A DNA stretch of 64,000 nucleotides from Pyropia yezoensis. Lineage: Eukaryota > Rhodophyta > Bangiophyceae > Bangiales > Bangiaceae. The position numbers were made by a program, and so were the translations under genes. The stretch spans positions 35,564,894-35,628,893 of the forward strand of contig CM020618.1 in assembly GCA_009829735.1 (NCBI GenBank), given 5' to 3'. The notes beneath the pieces are model-generated. The model worked only from the letters and a program-made list of their open reading frames with translations, made no database searches and was not told the origin of the DNA. Shown here one piece after another: positions 52,466 through 63,035 of this stretch; position 1 is the stretch's first letter, and each line of letters opens with the position of its first letter.

Positions 52466-55400
52466 TTAGTCTTGTTTGTACTTGTGTTGGCCCTTTGGCT
52501 TGTTGTTTGTTTGTTCGTGTTTGAACATGAAGGCAGCCCTGGCCCATTCTGTTGTCTTTTTGTCCGATGTTAGGACTGGCCGGAGTATCTTCGACTCAGG
52601 ACAGAGCCGCTTGGCTTTTGAGAACCATGAGGCATGTTCCCAGCGTGGGGTGACCAGGAGGGTGTCCTTTGGACTGGATTGTAGCTCTGTGACCACTTGG
52701 TCAAGGGTGTGGGTGGGGGGTACCCTTAGGCAGATGCCTTGTGAGTTCTGCTCCGAGGCAGTGACATGCCTCTCCGGCTGGTAGCTCAACTGGCCATAGT
52801 GCTTGGTGAGTTCTGGAAGTTCCCAGAGTGGTCCCCATGTGGGGGAGGTGAAGTTCCGGCATGCCTCTGGCAGTGTTGACTTCATGTAGTACACAGGGAT
52901 GTTTTCCTGGACCGAGCGGTCTGCGTTGTCCCATTGGACATTAGCCTGTACCACCCCCCATGGGTCGACGTAGACCGCGAGTATGTGTGGTTGCCAAATA
53001 GCGGCGGCTGCGCCAGTGAGCGCAACAAGTCCAGTTGCCAGAGCAACCTTGGTGGTTGGCTTTCGTGGCTTCCGCCACGTGTATCCAGGTATTTCTACCT
53101 TCTTGGATCGCAAATGTCGAATGACAAGGTTACGTGGCAAGTTTTCCACTGGTTCCCACGTGTCGTCCTTGGGGTATAATCATACCATCGGACTTTGAAT
53201 TCGTACGAATCTCCAGACCGTTGGTGAGACATGAGTTTTTCGATGACGTATTCGTCGTGGACGGTTGGCTCCGGCCGTGGTTTGTCAAACCCATCGAGTA
53301 GTGGGTGTGGTGTGGACTCATTGGAGTTGTCCGGCCGGGGTGCCGCAGTGGCATGATCGCTGTTGATGCGTTTCTCGATACCATCGACGTCAATGACGAA
53401 GGTAGAGTCGTCGGCGTCGACGACTATGAATGGCCCGACGGCCTTGCTCTGCAGCTTGTTAGCTCGTTGATGGTTTGTCGTATAGACAAAGTCGCCGATC
53501 TTGATCTTACGATTGCGCGTCCCAACGTGGGCATCGAAGTTACGTTTGTAACGTTGTTGAGTCTTGGCGAGGGCCTTGATGACGGCCGGAACTCGCGCTT
53601 TCTCGCGAGCGGCGATCCGTCATTGAGGGTCCCTCTTTGGGATATTGACGTGCCTGGTGGCAAGTTACGAACCGACAGGTTAGGGACACGTCGTGGGATC
53701 ACAAGCTCGAATGGCGCTAGTCCAGTGGACCGATGTGGTTGGCTGTTGTAAGCCATAGTCAGGACGGGCAGAAGCTCGTCCCAGCGCTTGGGGTCCTCGG
53801 TCACGTAGTGACGCAGTTGTGTAGCAATCGTACGATTGTACCGTTCGACTTGACCGTTGGTCTGTGGGTGGTACGCGGTGGTGCGCACCGTCTCGACTCC
53901 GAGTACCTTCATCACGGCGATGAAAAAGTTTGACATGAACTGGGGTCCTTGGTCGGACAAGATCTTGTCCGGTGGGCCATAGCAGACTATCCAGTGTTCA
54001 ATAACAGCGGATGAGACGGAGATGGCCGTGATGGTCTTGAGTGCGATGCACTTTGTAAGCTCTGCAAAGCGGTCCGTAATGACCAAGATGAATCGATTTC
54101 CGCTTTTGCTTGCTGGCAAGGGGCCTAGGATGTCGATCGACAGTTCCGTCAGTGGTTCTGACGCCGGGAACAGGGTCAGAGGCGTCGTATGCTTACGCAA
54201 CGCTAGCCGGTTCTGTGCACAAGTGGTGCAATTGGTGATGGTCTTGTGGATATCCGATATCATGGATGGCCAGTAGAACTTTGTTCTCATAGTGAAGTAC
54301 ATCTTGTTCATGCCCGGGTGGGCGGCCGTGGTGGCCATGTGTTGGAGCTTCAAGATGACATCTTGTTGCGACTTGGGGATGACCAGTTGGTCTCCATACA
54401 CAGTTTTGCGACGCAGTGCGTTGTTGTCGTCAAGGTAGAATGACTTGTGTCCTCCGTTGTTGACGCTGTCGATGATCGACTTGCAGAAATCATCCGATTG
54501 TTGCTTGTTAATGACTTCATAGAAGTCAAGAGGCTTTGGGTCGGTTGTGCCTGTGTACCTGTCCGTTTGGACGCCGTGTGCCGTCTTGGCCACCGCTAGA
54601 CATGGTATGTCATCGTTGATCGTTTCGTTCATCGCGTTATTGTCCGCGCGGGACAGGAAGTCGGGCAGGTGGTGACTAGCACCTGGCTTGTATTTCAGTT
54701 CGAAGTCGAACTCTGCGAGACGCATACGCCATCTCATCAACCGACCGCTAGAGTCGGCAGTGCTGTATATCCAGCTAAGGCTTTGATGGTCCGGTCGGAT
54801 TATGAAGTGTTGTCCTTCTAGGAAGTGCCTCAACTTGAGGACAGCCCACACAATGCCAAGAAATTCTCGCTCCGTTGTGGAGTAGTTGAGCTCCGCTGCG
54901 TTAAGAGCGCGGCTCCAGTAGCCGAGTGGCTGTGGTTTTCCATCGTCGTCCGTTTGGAGTAACGTGCAGCCGAGTTGATACGCACTTGCGTCGACATCGA
55001 GCGTTAGCTCACGCCCAGCCTTAGGCAAGGCCAAGATTGGTGGGTGCACCAAGGCGTCACGGAGGTCCTCAAAGGACGCCAACTCCTCGGTCGAGGGTGG
55101 GGACAGGTCCGGTAGGACGTCTTTCTTGGTCAACGCGTTTAGCGGTCGGGCTCTCTTGGTAAAGTCTACCACGAACCGTCGATAGACGTTGCACATGCCG
55201 AGAAAACTCTTGAGTTGGGTCTTGGTCTTGGGGAACGTTGCTTGACGCAGGGCGTCGGTGTTCTTGTTAAGAACGTGGAGTTTACCAGGCGTTATGCTGT
55301 GGCCGAGGTACTCCACCTCGTTGGAAAACCACTTGCACTTCTCAAGATTGAGAGTCACGCCGGCCTACCGTAGTCGGGTAAGGACCTTGTCTACATCATG

Positions 55401-56911
55401 GATGTGTTGTTTGGCGGTTGCCGAGAAGATGATGACGTCGTCGAAGTAGACGAGGCAGACTTGCCACTTGAGTCCGGAGAGTATAATATCCAGGGCACGT
55501 TGAAACGTCGCCGGGGCATTGGTCAAGCCGAATGGCATCGTTGTCCAGTCGAAGATGCCATAGTGCGTTGTGAAGGCCGTTTTTTCTTGGTCCTCCTGCC
55601 GCAATGGCACTTGCCAGTACCCAGCGGTACAGTCGAGAGAGGTGAATACTTTGGCGTCTCCGAGGGAGTCGAGACAGTCCTCCATACGCGGGAGGGGGTA
55701 CGCATCCTTCTTAGTGATGCTGTTCAACCGTCGATAATCGACACAAAACCGGGCCGTCCCATTTTTCTTCGGTACGATGACGACCGGACTGGCCCAGTCA
55801 CTGTGACTTGGTTTAATAACCTTGAGCTTCAACATCTTGTTGATTTGATCGACGATGATCGCCCGCTTGAACGCACCGGTTCGATAGGGCTGCGCCCTTA
55901 TAGGGGCAACCCCAGGTGGGGTGACGATGGCGTGCTCTGTAGCGTGTATGACCCCGAGGGTCCCGTCCCACATCTTGCCATGCTTGGCCAACATCGACTT
56001 AATTTGCGCGTGCAAATGTTGGGGAGCCCCGTCGAGGTTGATGTCGTCAAGTGACGGTTTGGGCTGTTCGGTCTCTGGGTCGGTTGACCCCGTATCCTCC
56101 GTCGGGGCGGCGAGGACTTGCCCGAGGTGGGGCTCGGCAAACGCGAGGACGCAGCCCCTTCGCAGGATGGCCGTGTCTGGCCCGAAGTTGCATACCTTAA
56201 CCAGAAATGGTTCGTCAGGTTTGATGGTGGCAAGTCCGCGGGCGACTGCCATGATCTTGTGTCGGCACAATCGTGCGTTTGGTTGAAGAGTAACCAGTCC
56301 CGGCGTGTCACATCTGACCATAATCCATTCCTCGGTCTTGCCCTTGAGGCGCGTTTGTTTGCAAGCACGGACCTTGGTCGACCCCCCGGCCCATTGGGGC
56401 TCCATGACGTCGTCTTGACGGATGCTCAGGATTGGGGAGTGGCCGATCGAATGGTTTTCAGCACCTTGCCAAACGATACGTTTGCGGGCGGGCAGGATTG
56501 CCTCGATGTGCTTATCGATGAACTCGGTCCCGAGTATGCACTTGACCGACAGGTTGGGCGTAACGTAAAAACGTTCAAAGGCTTGAACCCCTCCGGTGTC
56601 GATGAACAAGTGGATGGCTTGGAGAGCCTTGATTGTTTGCCCGTTGGCATCAACAATGTGCGGTGCACTGGTTAACGTGTCGGCATAGTCGCGCCAATGT
56701 GGCGGTAGAACATTCGGCCGGATGAGGTTGACGCCAGCTCCGGTATCGAGGATGGGTCTCATACTCCGCGTGTTCGCGAGCTCCGTGCCTATACAGGCGG
56801 CGATTTCATAATGTCGATGAGCTTTGCTCAGTATCTTGGTGACCTTAGGTCTATCTTGTCGGGCAGGCAAGGGTGCGTCGGGGAGACTGCCCGGTGGTCC
56901 CCGACTTACTC
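52466..56911 (-). pseudogene. Family B- Pol with chromodomain and C-terminal extension
   Basis: Read in the -1 frame from the gag end: retropepsin (ILDTGAGVNLI), RT (FCVDYRRLN, NAPATFQRA, catalytic motif YFDD), and RNase H. The integrase has AHPGMNKMYF, CTTCAQNR and DDE in SIDILGPL, LSDQGPQF and GQVERYNR. The chromodomain contains KVRWYDYTPKDDTWEPVENLP. The ~190-residue extension has a hydrophobic stretch (KVALATGLVALTGAAAAIW), PVYYMKSTLPEACRNFTSPT and LLVTPRWEHASWF. Breaks are a TAG at 55367-55365 in RT and a small deletion with frameshift near 53610. YFDD is unusual; B+ and family A have YLDD. The extension is conserved between the two copies and absent from family A. Confidence 0.9.
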
Positions 56912-56918
56912 GTTTTTC
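56879..56918 (-). promoter_or_regulatory. Putative -1 frameshift site with hairpin, family B-
   Basis: The minus-strand codons TCG AAA AAC GAG TAA hold the heptamer G AAA AAC in phase (56918-56912). After an 8-base spacer, CGGGGA (56903-56898) can pair with TCCCCG (56884-56879) across a 13-base loop. Spacer and stem are in the range typical of -1 frameshift stimulators. Confidence 0.7.
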
Positions 56919-58651
56919 GAGTCGGCCTTGCCGTCGCCGGCGTCGTTGCTTTCGACGTCGTCGTCGTCCGAGTCCGGCAGGACTTCGTTCTCGACGATCG
57001 CATTGATCTGCTTGCGGACCGAGTCGTCAATGAGTGCCATCACTCGTGCCTGACGTCGTTCACGACGGGGCTTAGGGCATCGAGAGGCAAAGTGTCCGCG
57101 CTCGTTACAGTTGTAACAGATGTCGTTCGCTCGCGGGTTGGGCGTGTCCGTGCGGACAGCCCTAATGGGGTCGAATGGTCGATCGACCGTGCGCGCTGTG
57201 GGCTCAGGGGTAGAGTCGATTTGACTAACCTTGATCATGGCTGGCCGGCTGGCCTTGATGGACTGCCGCAGGCGCGTGGCGCCTTCCCAAAACCCTTGGG
57301 CAGCTGCCACTGTGTCCGCCATTGGGCGATCAGGGAACTGACTGTCCAGAACACGAACGTTTGGTTTGATGAGGTCTGAAAGACCGTTGATGAAGACATC
57401 CTTCACGTCTTGGGCGGAGAACAGGCCACAGAGGCGATCGCACGCCGCCTCCACGCGGGAGGCAAACACGCGCGGGACCTCTGTGTCCGCTTGATTCATC
57501 GTAATGATGTCGTGGTAGGCCGTTGCCAAACCGGCATGAGTTGCGTACTTCTTGAGAAGCCAGTTGACTCCTTCACCATAGGTGGTGAGCTCGTAGTGCC
57601 TGCCACTGAAAACCGTGTTGGCCGCGCTGGCGAATGCGCGCTTGGCGGCTCCCGCCAGCCGGAAGGCGATCAAGGGGAACGCCCGGCCGTGGGTCAGCCC
57701 TGCCGCGACGCAAGCTCTGCGAAAGGTGGTGAGGAAGGTGAAAACACCGAGGGGGTCGCCACCGTTAAAGGTCTCTTGACCCTGGAACGCCCCGTCTAGG
57801 CGCTTGTTTATCTTGCTAGCATCTTTCACCATCGATGGTTTATACTTGGTGCTCCGTCGGAGAAGGAAGTAGGTCCTGTAGTCCAAGAGTGACTTAAAGC
57901 GACTGTTGCCGGGTCGAATGACCAACTTGCGGTCACCCAACTCCGTGAGTTCAGCTGCCGGCGCCGGTCGGCGCCGGAAACGACGCGCACGTCGACGGTG
58001 CGCGTCCGAACTTTCCGTAACGGAATCACTGCTCGATGAGGTCGGGCTTGACGGTGGGGAAGGGTCCCAACGACCGTCATAGGTTTCGTCCGAAGACGAG
58101 GAAGACGAGGACGACGAGTTGTCGGATGACATCCCATCATCAGCGGATGATGCGCCTCCCTCCCGGGCGTTCGAACGCTTAGTCGAGACCCTGACCTTTA
58201 GGTCTTCGACTTGGCGCTCCAACGCGCGGATCCGACGGTTCTTCATCTGAAGATTGCCAATAGGCAGGCTGGCGTGGGACGCCCCTTGAGCAGGTCCCCG
58301 GGTCATCTTGCCCACCGGCTGTCGGTTCGACGTCGTCCGTTGACGAAACGCCTCATTTGAGGGTGGCTTTCTCAGCTCCTCAAGAGTGGTCACCAGTTTG
58401 GTGTTAGACTTCTCCAACTCCTTGTTGGCGGCCTCTTGGGCCTCAAGACGGTCACGAAGTGCCTCCACCACCGCCTTCAAGCTCTCCAACTTGGAGTTAG
58501 GAATATCCTCCGCGTCGGGGTTGGGGGGGGTAACCTCGGGTGCCGGACGGCGGCTTGTTCCGCTCCCTCCGCCTAGTGGCGTGTAACCCGAAGGCAGGGC
58601 AATCCCCTTACCCTTCCAGCGCCGAGCGCCATCAGGGGCTCCCGAAGCCAT
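56906..58651 (-). CDS. Family B Gag polyprotein, intact
   Basis: 581 residues from the ATG at 58651-58649, matching the start of the B+ gag. Order: Gly/Pro-rich N-terminus; coiled coil at about 50-90 (LESLKAVVEALRDRLEAQ); a second charged helix near 135-155; a run of nine Ser in an acidic stretch near 180; an Arg-rich patch near 220; and a capsid-like region at about 250-440. The CCHC knuckle CYNCNERGHFASRC is at about 510-525 and the tail is acidic, ending KADSKNE. It forms the particle and binds RNA. Pol follows in the -1 frame. Confidence 0.88.
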   Translation of the reverse strand: MASGAPDGARRWKGKGIALPSGYTPLGGGSGTSRRPAPEVTPPNPDAEDIPNSKLESLKAVVEALRDRLEAQEAANKELEKSNTKLVTTLEELRKPPSNEAFRQRTTSNRQPVGKMTRGPAQGASHASLPIGNLQMKNRRIRALERQVEDLKVRVSTKRSNAREGGASSADDGMSSDNSSSSSSSSSDETYDGRWDPSPPSSPTSSSSDSVTESSDAHRRRARRFRRRPAPAAELTELGDRKLVIRPGNSRFKSLLDYRTYFLLRRSTKYKPSMVKDASKINKRLDGAFQGQETFNGGDPLGVFTFLTTFRRACVAAGLTHGRAFPLIAFRLAGAAKRAFASAANTVFSGRHYELTTYGEGVNWLLKKYATHAGLATAYHDIITMNQADTEVPRVFASRVEAACDRLCGLFSAQDVKDVFINGLSDLIKPNVRVLDSQFPDRPMADTVAAAQGFWEGATRLRQSIKASRPAMIKVSQIDSTPEPTARTVDRPFDPIRAVRTDTPNPRANDICYNCNERGHFASRCPKPRRERRQARVMALIDDSVRKQINAIVENEVLPDSDDDDVESNDAGDGKADSKNE

Positions 58652-58850
58652 ATCGCAACCCGGCGTACTTGCGTCGGCGCGCCCTGCGTCGCCAACCAAA
58701 AGGTCCTCGTGGCACGACGCCCGGCGTCGTCCAGCCTTCACTGATCGGTGATGTCGCCCTGCAACACCCGATCAAGAGATCGTCAACACAACTGCCACAA
58801 GGCACCAAGGAACACGTACGAGTGTACGGCAGCGCCGCACACGAGCAGTA

Positions 58851-58868
58851 TCCCCTGCTGCTCCACCA
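58851..58868 (-). other. Family B- primer-binding site
   Basis: TGGTGGAGCAGCAGGGGA on the minus strand, one base inside the LTR end. Confidence 0.8.
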
Positions 58869-58869
58869 A

Positions 58870-59276
58870 TGTGGAATATGTGTTACCCAATATAAAGGAT
58901 ATGGGACCGACCGGCGCCCGGAAGGCAAAGAGGAAGCTATTACCGTAGAGGCAAAGAAGACAGACCTTTAGCTCCTGGACATTCGATGGGGAGCAAGCCG
59001 GCCGAAGGCAGCAGCGAGTCCCCACGTCGCAGATAAGGGCGAAAACAATATGCCGGTCGAGCGACCGAGCGGAGGCCGGACGGCCGATCGCTACGAGCAT
59101 AGCAATCAATATAAAAGATCCCTCCAAGGCAAGGACAGATAAACAATACAAAACAAAAGTAGTCCCCCAAAGGGCGAGCCACAAGCGGACCCATGCCAAC
59201 AAGGCTGGGGCCACCAGTCAGGGGGGCTACAAGCCAGTAAATACCGGAATTCGGTACAAGGGGCGGATATGCTACA
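58870..59276 (-). repeat. Family B- 5' LTR (407 bp)
   Basis: TGTAGCATATCC at 59276 to CCACA at 58870 on the minus strand, matching the B+ LTR at 41220-41625 throughout. Confidence 0.9.
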
Positions 59277-59849
59277 TGCCCCCCTGCCCCCTCCTACCCT
59301 CACCACCGGCACCACTCCCGGCCTCTTCGACGAACGTAGCCACAGCTGCCTGTGGCCTATCCCCCCCCTCCCCACCAAAACGTCGACGCGGCCGCCTGCG
59401 CCCCGCTGCCCCCTCCAAAAACACCGTTGCTGGCACCGCCCCCTTCAAAAAACCCATAGCTGCAGCGGCGTGGGGCCTGACCGCTGTCGCGGCCGCCCTA
59501 GCGGCCGCCGTTGCCGTCGCCTCGGCCTCGGTCAGGACGGTCGCCGCTTCCGCCGACGACGCGGTAGCGCCGACGCCACCGACGCCGTCGCGGGCACCAC
59601 CGCCACCGTGTCGGCCGCAGCGGCCTACACCACGGCCACCGCGGCAGCCGGGGTGGCCGCCACAACCCCCTCGGCCGCCGGGCTGTCTGCTACAGCAGCC
59701 GGCGACACCGGCACCATCGTCGTCGCCGCCGCCGCCACCATCGCCGCCGCCGTTGCCCTCCCCCCCCCCCCCGCCCCAAACTCGTCGTCGTGACCGCCAT
59801 TATCGTCCTCGTCGCCGCGGCGGTCCTCGTCGCGAAACCGTTGACACCA

Positions 59850-59881
<32 letters not shown>

Positions 59882-61236
59882 GCCACCGCGGCCGTCGCCA
59901 CCGACGCTGCTACCGCCGCGCCCATGGTCACCATCGTCGACGCTGACCGTGGCGCCGGCCCTACCCCCCGTGTCGTGGCCCTCCCCACCCAGTGTGCTCT
60001 CTCCCACAGTCCCAGTTAATGAACGCGCTGGCAGCGGGTTCCCAAAAGGGACCGGCCAACATTCATGCGGGGCCCATTACACCGGGGCATCTGTAGGCGC
60101 ACCTGATTGGCCGAGGCCCGTAGCCCGAAGCTTCTCGGAGGACTGAGAAAAGAATGCTCGATGTATCTTTTTTGGGCAACGGGCCATACCAGGAGAAACG
60201 GCTTCGTTCCGGGCTAATGACATGTCCGTCCAGGAGGAAAAATTCTCGAGCTTTCCTCCGAGAGGCAGTCAACTTGGTGAGAATTTCTTCAAATGTGTGT
60301 ACCTGTGACTGAGGTCGCACCCGCTCAGTCACTCAACTCTGGAGTGTCATGAGTGGAGCCGTGCCAGGGCCATCCACTCTGTGCGTTGGGGTGCCTCACT
60401 TTCTAAATGCAACGCCTCCGTGCCCGAAGTGGTGATCATGGCACATTGACGGTGCTTGGCCGGCACCGTGTGCCAGTCCATAGATCAACCTCCGATGATC
60501 GCACCGGCCCCTGTATACACCCAGTTTAAAAAGGCCTGTGGCGGACATGTGGCTGTGGCACCCCATGAAGCAACGTGAAGCACGGACGATAAAACCGCAA
60601 AAAAGTGCTTGAGAAAGAGGAGCTTATAGCGCATCTGGTAGTGTACGACGCGACTACTCTCTCCCAGCCAGCCTGACTCCAGGTGCCCATCTGTGTCTCC
60701 CTCTTACGTCACTGAGCTTCTTTTCTGCGTGTTGCTGGTAGTTGTGTACCAATGAGAAGCGTCCGTTCTGACCCCAGATGTCCGCCCTTAGCTGGGTGTG
60801 CCAGGCGGATAGGTTTGTGTGGCACACGTTCAGGTCCGGTGCCACGAAGCAACGCTCAAGCCGGGCCACTCGACTCTGGCAGTGCAGAGGGGCTGGGGGA
60901 GGTGTCAAGAGGGGATCCCTCTTTTACCGACCGACGGCCCACCACCAGCCCCGTTCCGCCCGCCTGCCGCCGTCCACTGCCCCCGCCGCTGCCCGCTGTC
61001 GTCCTCCAAATCCCCGCCATCCGCGCCTTGCCACTCTGTCTGTGCAACGGGCGGCGGGCGGCTGCCCCTGCAGAGCTTGGCGGCTGGACAGCACTGAGAG
61101 GCGCACCCCTCTCCCTCGGGTTCACCCCCTTCGATTCCCTTCCCCCCAGGCGGCGGCACCCCGCTCCCCGCTCGTCGTGGTGTCAACCGCGGCCACCACT
61201 GCCAGCGGCAGCTGCCGCCGCCGCCTGTGAACGGCC
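59277..61236. other. Low-complexity intergenic DNA left of the sulfotransferase
   Basis: 59380-60000 is CCG/GCC-rich with trinucleotide runs (59848-59890) and open in several frames, giving Ala- or Pro-rich translations that look like composition effects. 60010-61236 has no recognised gene. The sulfotransferase promoter must lie at its right end. Confidence 0.55.
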
Positions 61237-62529
61237 ATGGCTCCCGAGCAAAAGTGGCAGGTGACCTTGCTGCCGCTCTCCACGGCCTCCTCCACCGCGT
61301 CGTCGGCCGCCTCTTCCACCTTCTCTTCTCCCAGACGACCTCGCTTTCGTCTCATGCACTGGCTGTTGGGCACCTTCCTTGGGCTGATGCTCCTCGTGAT
61401 CGCCCCCGCGCTGTTGGTCTCCATTGGCGGCGGCTACGACAAAGGCGTCTTGGTGGCAACGGCCGCCCGCGGGGTATTGGCGTCTGTTGGGGGTGTGTTC
61501 GCGCAGGGGGCCCCACCCCAGCTTACCTACCTCGACACCGCCCGCAACCTCACGTGGGCTGAATGGCGCCGCCGGGAGGCTGCGCTCGTGCCACCAAACG
61601 AGCGGTGCGTTGTCAACGTGTCTCTGCCGCTCGTGCCATACGAGCCACGGTCGCCTGTGCGGTGGCTGCATGTGCCAAAGACCAGCACGTCCTTCCTCAT
61701 CACCATCATGCGGCGCTACTGCGACGTTGGCGTGGACTTTTCTTTTGGCTCGTGCGTGACGGCCTCGCTCGTCATGTCGTACTTTGAGAATCTTGTGCGC
61801 CTTTACTGCCGCGACAGCTTGTACGTTCCTGCGGAGAGTATGCCCGGCGGTGGTCGCTCCATGGAACCCATAGTGGACCACAGCCCGCTATACGCACGGG
61901 ATGTGCCACACGCGTACGGCCTGTTTCGCACGCCCACTGCCCGCATGGTCTCCCACTACCAGTACTTTGTGAACCGGTCGAACGAGTACAGCCCCAAGTC
62001 GTCCCTCAAGGTCTTCCCCACGGAGCGGGACTTTTTGGCGTCCGCACCGGACCAAGGGTGCCAGACCAAGATGCTGCTCGGTCACTACTGCAACCATCCC
62101 ATGAGCCTCAACGCGAGCCACGTGAACAAGGCGCAAAGCGTCCTCAACGCCATGCGGTTCGTGGGCATCTCTGACTACTTTGACCTCAGCGTGGAGCTCT
62201 TCCACGCCACTTTTGGTGGACAGGACCATCCATCCGAGCACTCGAACAACCGGCCGGGGCGGGTCAACAAGGCTGCCTGGAAGGCCAAGGCTGCGGCCAT
62301 GGCCGATGGCACACAAGAAATGGAGTACGAGGTCGTCCAGTGGAATGCTGGGCGCAATGCGACGTACCCCGTTGACGACGTCGAGGAGCAGGTGTTTGGG
62401 TTGGCGGTGGAGCGCTTCCGGGCGGACCTGGCGCTGTACCTGCCCCACCGCGTGAAGTGGGTGAAGCCCTATACGCCGCTGCTGTCATCGAACGAGAGTG
62501 TCAATGCGAGCCGTGACCTGGCCGCGTGA
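61237..62529 (+). CDS. Type II membrane sulfotransferase (carbohydrate-sulfotransferase-like)
   Basis: 430 residues from the ATG at 61237. A short basic N-terminus precedes one membrane helix (about 40-65), giving the type II Golgi topology usual for these enzymes. The 5'-phosphosulfate-binding motif is VRWLHVPKTSTSFL (141-154) and the 3'-phosphate-binding motif is LFRTPTARMVSHYQYF (229-244). The later FVGISDYFDLSVELFH matches the family's substrate-side segment. Several N-glycosylation sites are present (NLT, NVS, NRS, NAS, NAT). The enzyme would transfer sulfate from PAPS to a secreted glycan or glycoprotein. In a red alga, sulfated galactans would be the obvious substrates (inference). It is convergent with the gene at 63036. 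Confidence 0.8.
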   Translation: MAPEQKWQVTLLPLSTASSTASSAASSTFSSPRRPRFRLMHWLLGTFLGLMLLVIAPALLVSIGGGYDKGVLVATAARGVLASVGGVFAQGAPPQLTYLDTARNLTWAEWRRREAALVPPNERCVVNVSLPLVPYEPRSPVRWLHVPKTSTSFLITIMRRYCDVGVDFSFGSCVTASLVMSYFENLVRLYCRDSLYVPAESMPGGGRSMEPIVDHSPLYARDVPHAYGLFRTPTARMVSHYQYFVNRSNEYSPKSSLKVFPTERDFLASAPDQGCQTKMLLGHYCNHPMSLNASHVNKAQSVLNAMRFVGISDYFDLSVELFHATFGGQDHPSEHSNNRPGRVNKAAWKAKAAAMADGTQEMEYEVVQWNAGRNATYPVDDVEEQVFGLAVERFRADLALYLPHRVKWVKPYTPLLSSNESVNASRDLAA

Positions 62530-63035
62530 TTCATCTCGCACATGAGAGCTCGAGATGTGGTGTTCCTTCGTATCACTGTGAGACAAAAAATACGTGCAAA
62601 AACCATACCCTCCCGCCCGCGTAAGAAAACAAACGCGAAAAACCCAACAACAAAAGGCGTGACAAAAAAAGTCAAGAAGCTACAACCCGGTTGTCGTGCG
62701 CACCGGGGACGTCCCGGGGCGGTCGCCTGACGCGGCGGCGCACTCTTTTGACGACACGCTCCATGCCTTACCGGTTGGAAGTAGGCCGAAGTTTGGCTGT
62801 CGAAACACGGCTGTATCCTGGTCGGACCTCGGCTGTTTGTACCTACGGTGCACACTCGAAGCCACACACCACTCGCAGCCAACCGCACCTGTATGCCACT
62901 TGAGAGTCCATTGGGCAATCAAGCTGGACAGGTCGTTTGCCAGCAGGATACAGGAACGACTCAAGAGAAAACCCAGTTACTGTCACTTCGTCATGCTACA
63001 ACCACGTACGCCCGCGCCTGCACCACGCCCCCCGC
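62530..63035. other. Intergenic between convergent sulfotransferase and edge gene
   Basis: About 500 bp carrying both 3' ends and the conserved A-rich block at 62560-62690. Nothing else was recognised. Confidence 0.6.
62560..62690 (+). other. A-rich conserved block, copy 2 (putative 3'-end element)
   Basis: The partner of 19905-20040. It shares GCCCGCGTAAGAAAACA exactly (62615-62631), GACAAAAAATAC before it, and AACAAAAGG with an A-run after it. It starts about 30 bases past the sulfotransferase stop. Confidence 0.5.

Larger units (their letters stand above)
50755..59276 (-). mobile_element. Family B Ty3/gypsy chromovirus, minus-strand copy (B-), nearly intact
   Basis: On the minus strand: LTR (59276-58870), primer-binding site, intact gag, pol in the -1 frame, C-terminal extension ending at 52466, then the plus-strand aORF B ending at 52424. 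The left end and 3' LTR fall in or beyond the gap. It matches B+ in inverted orientation but keeps the full gag and has only two pol breaks. Confidence 0.9.

Noticed and set aside
23073-59276. tRNA genes near the primer-binding sites
   Set aside because: The 18-mers are only complementary to a tRNA 3' end; no cloverleaf could be folded around them.
59276-60019. Ala/Pro-rich 247-codon frame
   Set aside because: CCG/GCC repeats keep several frames open at once, the start lies at the LTR boundary, and the translation is low-complexity. I treat it as non-coding.
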